Part shown: one piece after another, positions 1 through 5,121 of the stretch
Numbering within the stretch: position 1 is the first letter of the stretch
Layout of the letters: every line of letters starts with the position of its first letter
From: a bacterium
GTDB taxonomy: Bacteria > SZUA-79 > Acidulodesulfobacterales > Acidulodesulfobacteraceae
Direction of reading: 5' to 3'
DNA length: 5,121 bases
Assembly: GCA_021799935.1 (NCBI GenBank)
Contig: JAJYZM010000102.1
Location: 1 to 5,121 of the forward strand
Notes under the pieces: model-generated
Seen by the model: only the letters and a program-made list of their open reading frames with translations
The model's database searches: none
What the model was told of the DNA's origin: nothing
Position numbers and translations under genes: made by a program

Positions 1-2
1 CT

Positions 3-194
3 CCAACATGCGGACCCTGTCTAGGCGGATATATGGGAATATTGGCCGACGGCGAAAGAGCCATATCTTCCACCAACAGGAATTTTAAAGGAAGAATGGG
101 AGACGTTACCAGTGAAGTTTATCTTGCAAATCCGGCAGTCTGCGCGGCTTCCGCGATACTAGGCAAAATCGCAAGTCCGGATGAGGTATCTTAA
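3..194 (+). CDS. leuC: 3-isopropylmalate dehydratase large subunit, C-terminal 63 residues (5' partial)
   Basis: This is the 3' end of the large subunit of isopropylmalate isomerase, which with LeuD converts 2-isopropylmalate to 3-isopropylmalate in cytosolic leucine synthesis. The frame is open from the left edge to a TAA at 192-194. The first visible residues are PTCGPC; the two cysteines (codons 9-11 and 18-20) match the CxxC pair that, with one upstream cysteine, ligates the [4Fe-4S] cluster in the aconitase family. Next comes the family's closing block: [11 protein letters not shown], then [16 protein letters not shown] and GKI, about ten residues before the end. This ending resembles the roughly 420-residue LeuC type that pairs with a short LeuD, as found here. 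A homoaconitase or related hydro-lyase would look similar, but the adjacent leuD and leuB favour LeuC. Most of the gene lies outside the window, so its start and promoter cannot be seen. Confidence 0.93.
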   Translation, partial: PTCGPCLGGYMGILADGERAISSTNRNFKGRMGDVTSEVYLANPAVCAASAILGKIASPDEVS

Positions 195-290
195 TTCCAA
201 ATCAAATAAGTAAAAATTATAGCAAGAGATTTAAATGGAGTTGGAGTAATTAAGTTAAAGGTTTTAATATTTATAAAGGAGCCATTATTT

Positions 291-788
291 ATGATATTCA
301 GCGGAAAAGTTTTTAAATTTGGAGACAATATAGATACGGACGCTATTATACCCGCAAGATATTTAAACGATTCAAGCGACGAAAATTTAATAAAGCACTG
401 TATGGAAGATGCCGACGAATCGTTTCCGTCAAAAGTTTCCAAAGGAGACTTTATTGCAGCGGGAAATAATTTCGGCTGCGGTTCTTCGAGAGAGCATGCT
501 CCAAGAGCTATTAAAGTCAGCGGAGTGCCTGTCGTGATAGCTAAAAGTTTTGCAAGGATCTTTTATCGGAATGCCTTTAATATAGGATTATTTATACTTG
601 AAGCCGATACCGACGGAATGGATAACGGCGATATGCTGGAAATAGATACCGATACCGGAGAAATTAAAAACAAAACAAAAAATACCTCAGTAAAGGCTAA
701 GCCTATTCCAAAATTTATGTCGGAACTTGTTAACGCCGGCGGTTTAATCGCATATGCCAAAAAAAAGATTAAGGAGGGTAGGAAATAA
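291..788 (+). CDS. leuD: 3-isopropylmalate dehydratase small subunit
   Basis: This 165-residue protein is the swivel-domain subunit that completes the active site of LeuC. Visible family motifs are GDNIDTDAIIPARYL (residues 11-25), the substrate-binding GNNFGCGSSREHAP (58-71), and AKSFARIFYRNAFNIGL (84-100). Its length matches the short LeuD class of archaea and many anaerobic bacteria rather than the roughly 200-residue enterobacterial form. Homoaconitase small subunits look alike; Leu25 after the IPARY stretch and the neighbouring leuB favour isopropylmalate as substrate, but this is an inference. The ATG start is well supported: an AAAGGAG ribosome site (275-281) lies 9 bases upstream and the homology begins at residue 1. 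The gene follows leuC after 96 bases, an unusually wide gap in this operon, and ends 3 bases before leuB. Confidence 0.96.
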   Translation: MIFSGKVFKFGDNIDTDAIIPARYLNDSSDENLIKHCMEDADESFPSKVSKGDFIAAGNNFGCGSSREHAPRAIKVSGVPVVIAKSFARIFYRNAFNIGLFILEADTDGMDNGDMLEIDTDTGEIKNKTKNTSVKAKPIPKFMSELVNAGGLIAYAKKKIKEGRK

Positions 789-791
789 ATT

Positions 792-1871
792 ATGATAAAA
801 TTAGCCCTTTTTGCAGGCGACGGGATAGGAACGGAAGTTGCAGGCGAGGCGGTAAACGTATTAAAATTTTTATTCGATTCTAATTCCGTAAGATACGAAA
901 TAGAAGAAGACCTTGTTGGCGGAGCTTCTTACGATGAATATAAGTTGCCTATTACAGAAAAGGCTCTCAAACTTGCCAAAGAAGCCGATGCGGTTATTTT
1001 TGGGGCAGTAGGCGGACCTAAATGGGAATCCCTGCCGATAGAGCTCAGGCCGGAAAAGGCGCTTCTTACATTAAGGTACGACCTCGATTTATACGCAAAT
1101 TTAAGGCCCGCAAAGATTTACGATGAGCTGATCGATGCTTCGCCGTTAAAAAAAGACGTCGTTCAGGGAACAGATATGATGATAGTCAGGGAACTGACCG
1201 GCGGCATATACTTCGGTCAGCCGAGAGGAGTTTTCGATTTGGAAGACGGACAGAAAAAAGGCGTCAATACCTTAGTTTATACCACTAAAGAGATAGAAAG
1301 AATAGCCAAAATAGCCTTTGATATAGCAAGGAAAAGAAGAAAAAAAGTTTTATCCGTTGATAAAGCCAACGTTCTGGAATGCACCGAGCTATGGAGAAGC
1401 GTAGTTGCCGGAGTAGGCAAAGAATATCCCGATGTCGAATTAACCAATATGTATGTAGATAACTGTTCTATGCAGTTGATAAGACAGCCTAAATCTTTCG
1501 ACGTTATCGTAACGACTAATATGTTCGGAGACATATTAAGCGATGAATCATCTATGGTCGCAGGTTCTATAGGGATGCTTCAGTCGGCGAGCCTCAACGG
1601 CAAAAAAGGAATGTACGAGCCTATACACGGAAGCGCGCCGGATATTGCGGGACAAGATAAGGCTAATCCCGTTGCGGCTATTTTATCGGTCGCGATGATG
1701 CTCAGATACAGTTTCGATATGGATGAGCTGGCGGAAAAAATAGAAAATGCCGTAGAGAAAGTAATTAAAAACGGATACAGGACCGCCGATATTTATTCAA
1801 ACGCTCAGGGGACGAAACTCGTGGGCACCAAAGAAATGGGCAATGCCGTAATAGACGAATTAAAAAAATAA
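792..1871 (+). CDS. leuB: 3-isopropylmalate dehydrogenase
   Basis: This enzyme carries out NAD-dependent oxidation and decarboxylation of 3-isopropylmalate to 2-oxoisocaproate, the last step before transamination to leucine. The 359 residues are the usual length. The N-terminal nucleotide-fold start [10 protein letters not shown] (residues 6-15) is intact. Substrate arginines can be placed in [13 protein letters not shown] (Arg95, Arg105) and at Arg133, with catalytic Tyr140 (GGIYFG) and Lys191 (VDKANVLE). The metal-binding aspartates are Asp223 (YVDN), Asp247 and Asp251 ([10 protein letters not shown]). The NAD-specific loop is [12 protein letters not shown] (276-287). These separate LeuB from isocitrate dehydrogenase, which carries a different substrate serine loop. 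An AAGGAGG ribosome site (771-777) lies inside the end of leuD, 14 bases before the ATG, slightly longer than ideal. The 3-base gap to leuD indicates co-transcription and probable translational coupling. Confidence 0.97.
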   Translation: MIKLALFAGDGIGTEVAGEAVNVLKFLFDSNSVRYEIEEDLVGGASYDEYKLPITEKALKLAKEADAVIFGAVGGPKWESLPIELRPEKALLTLRYDLDLYANLRPAKIYDELIDASPLKKDVVQGTDMMIVRELTGGIYFGQPRGVFDLEDGQKKGVNTLVYTTKEIERIAKIAFDIARKRRKKVLSVDKANVLECTELWRSVVAGVGKEYPDVELTNMYVDNCSMQLIRQPKSFDVIVTTNMFGDILSDESSMVAGSIGMLQSASLNGKKGMYEPIHGSAPDIAGQDKANPVAAILSVAMMLRYSFDMDELAEKIENAVEKVIKNGYRTADIYSNAQGTKLVGTKEMGNAVIDELKK

Positions 1872-1900
1872 AAATTTAGTGCGGATAAAACATAAATAGT

Positions 1901-2944
1901 ATGAAAAAAGAAAAATATAACATCGGCATTACCGGAGCCACCGGTCTTGTAGGCAGGGAATTTATAGAAATATTGGAGCATAGAAATTTTCCGGTCGGAG
2001 AACTCTATCTTTTTGCTTCCGAAAATTCTTTAGGCGAAACCGTAACATTTAAAGGCGAAGATTATATCGTTGATGCCTTGAAAGAAGATTCTTTTAAGAA
2101 AAAGAATATAGATATAATTTTATCGAGTCCGGGAGGTTCGGTAAGCGCAAAGTTTTCGCCCATTGCCGCAAAAGAAGGAGCGGTAGTTATAGATAATACC
2201 TCTTATTTCAGGATGGACGAAGACGTTCCTTTAGTAGTTCCCGAAGTTAATCCGGACGATATAAAATATTATTCGAAAAAAAATATAATAGCAAATCCGA
2301 ATTGTTCTACTATTCAAATGGTCGTCCCGCTTAAACCTATCCATGACAGGTATAAAATAAAAAGAATAGTCGTATCTACATACCAGTCCACTTCAGGAGC
2401 CGGCAAAAAGGCTATGGACGAACTGTTTTATCAAACGGCTGGTATTATTAACGCAAAAGGAGACATTTATCCGGAAAAATTTCCTGTCCAGATAGCTTTC
2501 AACTGCATTCCTCAAATCGATGTTTTCGGCGAAGAAGGATACACGAAAGAAGAAATCAAGATGATGAAGGAAACACAGAAAATAATGCATTCTCAAAATA
2601 TAGGCGTATCGGCTACCACGGTTCGCGTTCCGGTATTTTTCTCCCATGGGGAATCCGTTAATATAGAAACCGAAAAAAAATTCGATATTAAAGATATTAA
2701 GAAAATGCTGTCGGAAACGGCGGGAGTTAAGCTCATAGACGACATATTAAGCGGCAACCCCGATGAAAGGTATCCTTATCAGACTCAGGCTGCAGGCAAA
2801 GACGAGGTTTTTGTCGGCAGGATAAGAAAAGATTTTTCCGTGTCTAACGGGCTGAACTTATGGATTGTAGCGGATAACGTCCGCAAAGGAGCGGCGCTTA
2901 ACGCCGTGCAGATAGCGGAAATTCTCATTCAAAAATATCTTTGA
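1901..2944 (+). CDS. asd: aspartate-semialdehyde dehydrogenase
   Basis: The enzyme reduces aspartyl-4-phosphate to L-aspartate semialdehyde with NADPH, feeding lysine/diaminopimelate, threonine and methionine synthesis. The 347-residue length is normal. Visible are the dinucleotide loop GITGATGLVG (residues 9-18), substrate Arg104 (SYFRMDEDVP), the catalytic cysteine Cys135 in ANPNCSTIQM, Gln162 in STYQSTSGAGKKAMDEL, and the active-site block RVPVFFSHGESVNIE with Arg242 and His249. The C-terminal WIVADNVRKGAALNAVQ block is also intact. The gene starts 29 bases after leuB. No convincing Shine-Dalgarno sequence precedes the ATG; the nearest candidate, GCGGAT at 1881-1886, is poor. Even so, the homology begins within the first ten residues, so the start is probably right. 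Its last bases overlap the start of murJ. Confidence 0.96.
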   Translation: MKKEKYNIGITGATGLVGREFIEILEHRNFPVGELYLFASENSLGETVTFKGEDYIVDALKEDSFKKKNIDIILSSPGGSVSAKFSPIAAKEGAVVIDNTSYFRMDEDVPLVVPEVNPDDIKYYSKKNIIANPNCSTIQMVVPLKPIHDRYKIKRIVVSTYQSTSGAGKKAMDELFYQTAGIINAKGDIYPEKFPVQIAFNCIPQIDVFGEEGYTKEEIKMMKETQKIMHSQNIGVSATTVRVPVFFSHGESVNIETEKKFDIKDIKKMLSETAGVKLIDDILSGNPDERYPYQTQAAGKDEVFVGRIRKDFSVSNGLNLWIVADNVRKGAALNAVQIAEILIQKYL

Positions 2945-4515
2945 ACGACAGACGGCAGATGCCTTCCCAACTGAAAAGCCATGAAATAGTCAGGAATTTA
3001 TCCGTAGTTTCGTTTTTTACTTTGATAAGCAGGATTTTAGGCTTGTTAAGGGATGTCTGCATTGCATATTTTTTCGGCGCTGGAATGGCTACCGACGCGT
3101 TCTTCGTGGCTTTCAGGATACCAAATTTATTCAGAAGGTTATTCGGCGAGGGAGGAATATCCGCATCGTTTATTCCGGTTTACTCGGATAATTTGGCTAA
3201 AAAGAGCAATGCCGATTCTGAAGACCTGTTTAAAACCGTTTTTACCGCGTTATTTTTTATCCTTTTATTTCTTTCTTTAGCAGGATTTTTATTTTCGTTT
3301 TTTTTCGTGGCGGTTACGGCGCCGGGTTTTTTAAATAAACCGCTCGAATTGAGGCTTGCTGTCCTGTTAACCAGGATTATGTTCCCATACATATTTATGA
3401 TAGGGCTTGCGGCGTTTTTATCGGGAGTCTTAAACGTCCACGGCTCTTATGCTCCGGGAGCGATATATCCTATAATATTAAATGTTTTATTTATAATTTC
3501 GGCCGTTTTTTTAAGGCCTTTTTTCCATCCGGGTATTTTTGCTCTTGCGGTAGGCGTAATGCTCGGCGGAGGATTGCAGCTTTTATCGCAGATTTATTAT
3601 ATTAAAAAAAAGAAAATCAGCCTCGGTTTCAAATTTAATTTTAGAAACAGCGGCGTAAAATCAGTTTTTAAACTGCTGACGCCGTCCCTTATCGGGATGG
3701 CGGTAATTCAGCTCAATCTGGTTTTTGATACTCTTCTCGCATCTTTTTTGCCCGCAGGGAGCATTTCCTTTCTTTACTACGGCGACAGGCTTTATCAGTT
3801 CCCCCTCGGCGTTTTTGCCATAGCTATGCAGACGGCTATTTTTCCGACCCTTTCCGCTTCGTTTGCAAAAAACGACGTCAAGGAAGTTGACGGAGCTTTT
3901 AATTTTGCCTCGTCCCTGATGTTTTTTATAATAATTCCTTCAAGCGTAGGATTAATCCTTTTAAAGGGCAGTCTCGTAAAATTGATATACATGCACGGAA
4001 TATTCAATGCGGCCGATGCGCAAAAAACAGCCGGAGTCCTTCTTTTTTTTACCGCCGGCTTGTGGGCGTCAGCTCTATTAAAAACCGTTGTTCCGGTTTT
4101 TTATTCCATGAAAGATACCAAGACCCCAGTAAATGCGGCTATAATTTCACTGATTATAAATATTATATTTGCCGTCCTGCTTATGCGGGTTATGGGCGTT
4201 TACGGACTAGCTCTGGCTTCGAGCATATCCTTAATTTTTAATTACCTGTTTCTTTTAAGGAAGCTTCATCTAAAAAAGGGTATAGGTTTAGGTGCAGACT
4301 TCTTTAAGTCGTTTGCTAAAACCTTAATTGCAAGTTTCATTATGGGGTTAATAGTAGAATTTTTAATAGTTGCTTTCGGCAGGCTCAATTACGGTCCGTT
4401 AGCCGTCGTTTTGGCTTCCCTCGCAACAGGCGTAATTGCATATATTTTTGCCTCGTTTGCTTTAAAAAACGATTTCGCAAATATTTTAAAAAACGTAATT
4501 ATGAAAAAATTATAA
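2941..4515 (+). CDS. murJ: lipid II flippase (MOP superfamily, MviN family)
   Basis: This integral inner-membrane protein flips undecaprenyl-linked lipid II to the periplasmic face for peptidoglycan assembly. The 524 residues carry the family's signature N-terminus: SRILGLLRD (Arg31, Arg37), FGAGMATDAFFVAF (Asp52), PNLFRRLFGEGG (Arg65), and later LYYGDRLYQFPLG (Arg283). By my alignment to the remembered E. coli protein these match the functionally important Arg18, Arg24, Asp39, Arg52 and Arg270, all at a constant offset of 13. Many hydrophobic helices cover the length, consistent with about 14 membrane segments. The start is uncertain. A TTG at 2941 overlaps the asd stop as TTGA, which suggests coupling, whereas an in-frame ATG at 2959 would give 518 residues, closer to E. 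coli's 511. Neither has a good ribosome site. The related O-antigen flippase Wzx and MATE transporters lack this arginine set. Confidence 0.95.
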   Translation: MNDRRQMPSQLKSHEIVRNLSVVSFFTLISRILGLLRDVCIAYFFGAGMATDAFFVAFRIPNLFRRLFGEGGISASFIPVYSDNLAKKSNADSEDLFKTVFTALFFILLFLSLAGFLFSFFFVAVTAPGFLNKPLELRLAVLLTRIMFPYIFMIGLAAFLSGVLNVHGSYAPGAIYPIILNVLFIISAVFLRPFFHPGIFALAVGVMLGGGLQLLSQIYYIKKKKISLGFKFNFRNSGVKSVFKLLTPSLIGMAVIQLNLVFDTLLASFLPAGSISFLYYGDRLYQFPLGVFAIAMQTAIFPTLSASFAKNDVKEVDGAFNFASSLMFFIIIPSSVGLILLKGSLVKLIYMHGIFNAADAQKTAGVLLFFTAGLWASALLKTVVPVFYSMKDTKTPVNAAIISLIINIIFAVLLMRVMGVYGLALASSISLIFNYLFLLRKLHLKKGIGLGADFFKSFAKTLIASFIMGLIVEFLIVAFGRLNYGPLAVVLASLATGVIAYIFASFALKNDFANILKNVIMKKL

Positions 4516-4586
4516 CCATATACCATAATTGCTTAAATGCGTTAAATAAATATATAAACCGCATAAGGCAGTAAAGAGCGCATAGG

Positions 4587-4636
4587 AAAAACAGGGGGAG
4601 AAATGATGCGGCAGATTTCTTTTACCTGTTATTTTT
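4587..4636 (+). terminator. possible Rho-independent terminator after murJ
   Basis: An imperfect hairpin starts about 70 bases after the murJ stop. The outer arms are AACAGG (4590-4595) and CCTGTT (4625-4630). The inner arms are AGAAAT (4599-4604) and ATTTCT (4615-4620) around a 10-base loop. Between them GGG (4596-4598) can pair with TTT as G-U wobbles, with one bulged A. ATTTTT follows at once. The position is right for the end of the leu-asd-murJ unit. The stem is AT-rich and relies on wobble pairs, and the T run is short, so the call is tentative; no folding energy was computed. Confidence 0.42.
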
Positions 4637-4654
4637 AAAGTATTAAATTTTTTA

Positions 4655-4684
4655 TTGACATGTTCGCCTAATGTTCGATATAAT
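4655..4684 (+). promoter_or_regulatory. consensus sigma-70-type promoter
   Basis: TTGACA (4655-4660) and TATAAT (4679-4684) are both perfect consensus hexamers, separated by 18 bases, one more than the optimum of 17. Transcription would start near 4691 and run rightward. The first substantial open frame downstream is the gene at 4881, which would then have a leader of about 190 bases made largely of transposase remnant. The promoter may originally have belonged to another gene lost when the remnant decayed. Two perfect hexamers at near-ideal spacing are unlikely by chance even in AT-rich DNA, but activity is unproven. Confidence 0.72.
4662..4676 (+). promoter_or_regulatory. direct repeat GTTC-N7-GTTC inside the promoter spacer (candidate operator)
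   Basis: GTTC at 4662-4665 and at 4673-4676 are separated by seven bases. The repeated word extends to ATGTTCG (4660-4666 and 4671-4677), so the half-sites sit 11 bases apart, one helical turn, on the same DNA face between the -35 and -10 boxes. A repressor bound here would block RNA polymerase. GTTC-N7-GTTC is the established LexA (SOS) box of alphaproteobacteria; in other phyla LexA sites differ, and the host here does not look clearly alphaproteobacterial. The repeat is seen directly; the identity of any binding protein is inference. Confidence 0.45.
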
Positions 4685-4713
4685 AAAATAAAAAATAAAT
4701 AGGATGATTCTAA

Positions 4714-4893
4714 AGAAACATCGTGTCAGTGTCAGGTTATTACCGTTCCGCATGGCATTTAGCCCACCGCGTATGATTAGTTATTAAAGAAGACCTTATG
4801 GCATGCGCATTAAAGGGGACAGTAGAAATCGACGAAACGTATATAAGATGGAATTTTAATTTAAAAGGTCGATATACAACATGGCTAAATTAA
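4714..4893 (+). pseudogene. degraded IS1595-family transposase fragment
   Basis: One frame reads RSAWHLAHRV, a stop at TGA 4774-4776, then LVIKEDLMACALKGTVEIDETYI and finally about 16 unrelated residues to TAA 4891-4893. AWxLxHR followed some 25 residues later by KGTVEIDETYI is characteristic of IS1595/ISXO2-type transposases. The aspartate in EIDE (codon 4831-4833) corresponds to the first catalytic Asp of their DDE domain. The internal TGA falls where members usually have an arginine (HRVR), so a CGA-to-TGA change is plausible. The usual GGK after ETYI is absent and similarity stops near 4845, so most of the catalytic domain is missing. Upstream of about 4744 the sequence is scrambled and may hold a frameshift; GTGTCA is duplicated in tandem at 4723-4734. 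No inverted terminal repeats were identified. The remnant is non-functional, and its outer limits are approximate. Confidence 0.72.
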
Positions 4894-5121
4894 AAGAAAG
4901 CGGTTCAAATCAAACAAAAACAGGTTATCTCGTTGATTTTATTTCTGGACAAGAGGTAAAAGCTAATAGTGAAGAGATTGAGGCTGTCCAAGTTTTTACC
5001 AGACAACTAGTTGAAGATTACAATTACCCAAAAGAACATATTCAAACAAGACCGCAATTTAGAGTAAAAGTAAGACCTTCTGATACGAAAAAAGAATATC
5101 CTGTGGATATCGCAGTTTTTC
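4881..5121 (+). CDS. N-terminus of a restriction-modification-type protein with HsdR-N-like domain (3' partial)
   Basis: Eighty codons are open from an ATG at 4881 to the right edge, with no stop. Residues 31-49 (EEIEAVQVFTRQLVEDYNY) form a helix, followed by PKEHIQTRPQFRVKVRPSD and KKEYPVDIAVF. This pattern, an acidic helix, then a strand-rich stretch with R/K residues, then a strand ending in an aspartate before IAVF, fits the HsdR-N family of PD-(D/E)xK-like domains. From memory of similar proteins, this opening often precedes an N-6 adenine DNA methylase domain in type I-like restriction-modification proteins. That fusion cannot be seen here. A type I HsdR or a stand-alone nuclease-like protein are alternatives. 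AAAAGGT (4863-4869) lies 11 bases before the ATG as a moderate ribosome site. The transposase remnant frame overlaps the first 13 bases. A consensus promoter about 200 bases upstream could drive it. Membership of a defence cluster continuing rightward is likely but unproven. Confidence 0.66.
   Translation, partial: MAKLKESGSNQTKTGYLVDFISGQEVKANSEEIEAVQVFTRQLVEDYNYPKEHIQTRPQFRVKVRPSDTKKEYPVDIAVF

Larger units (their letters stand above)
4516..4880. other. 365-base junction without an intact gene
   Basis: This gap separates the leu-asd-murJ unit from the restriction-modification-type gene. Its first 70 bases are AT-rich and show nothing recognisable. After that come the possible terminator, the consensus promoter with its direct repeat, and the transposase fragment. 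Short open frames inside it, such as 27 codons at 4704-4787 and 31 codons at 4798-4893, are not credible genes on their own. It is best read as the scar of an insertion next to a core operon. Confidence 0.7.

Noticed and set aside
195..290. A weak promoter-like pair (TTGGAG at 241, TAATAT at 265) and a four-codon frame (ATG 235) between leuC and leuD.
   Set aside because: The gap is so AT-rich that such matches are expected. The tiny frame encodes MELE with no run of leucine codons and no attenuator hairpin, so a leader peptide is not supported.
191..442. Minus-strand open frames opposite leuC/leuD, leuB, asd and murJ.
   Set aside because: They are antisense to clearly conserved genes, have no ribosome sites or recognisable motifs, and are by-products of the coding strand's composition.
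4559..4611. Inverted repeat CCGCAT (4559-4564) and ATGCGG (4606-4611) as a terminator or transposon end.
   Set aside because: Six bases separated by about 40 is close to chance. The second arm falls in the loop of the better hairpin, and no T run or target duplication accompanies it.
4704..4787. A 27-codon open frame starting at the ATG just after the consensus promoter.
   Set aside because: It lies in a different frame from the recognisable transposase sequence, shows no family motif, and its GG-containing upstream bases sit too close to the ATG to act as a ribosome site.
4798..4893. A 31-codon frame beginning MACALKGTVEIDETYI as a possible small protein.
   Set aside because: It is explained as the part of a transposase remnant lying after the in-frame TGA; its last 16 residues are read-through into the next gene's leader.

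Overview
The window looks like an AT-rich bacterial chromosome. All intact genes lie on the + strand. The order leuC-leuD-leuB-asd, the short LeuD and the conserved MurJ point to a Gram-negative-type bacterium, perhaps of the deltaproteobacterial or a related grade. That placement is an inference from gene order and protein style; no marker gene in the window fixes the taxon.

Positions 1-4515 hold compact, housekeeping genes. The 3' end of leuC is followed, after a 96-base gap, by complete leuD, then leuB 3 bases later, then asd (29-base gap), then murJ, which overlaps the asd stop. LeuC and LeuD together isomerise isopropylmalate and LeuB oxidises it, completing the middle of leucine synthesis. 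Asd makes aspartate semialdehyde, the branch point to lysine/diaminopimelate, threonine and methionine. MurJ flips lipid II, so asd and murJ both serve peptidoglycan: one supplies a precursor and the other exports the finished unit. The tight spacing suggests one transcription unit entering from the left.

Positions 4516-4880 hold no intact gene. In order they contain a possible terminator hairpin (4587-4636), a consensus sigma-70-type promoter (TTGACA, 18 bases, TATAAT) with a GTTC-N7-GTTC direct repeat in its spacer, and the degraded remnant of an IS1595-type transposase with an in-frame TGA.

From 4881 to the right edge runs the start of a gene whose product resembles the HsdR-N-type domain found in restriction-modification proteins. 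It is cut by the window end. The right end is therefore a junction between a core operon and an accessory, probably defence-related, region. The candidate regulated promoter and the transposon scar sit exactly at that junction. Nothing here proves a new system; the interesting part lies beyond position 5121.
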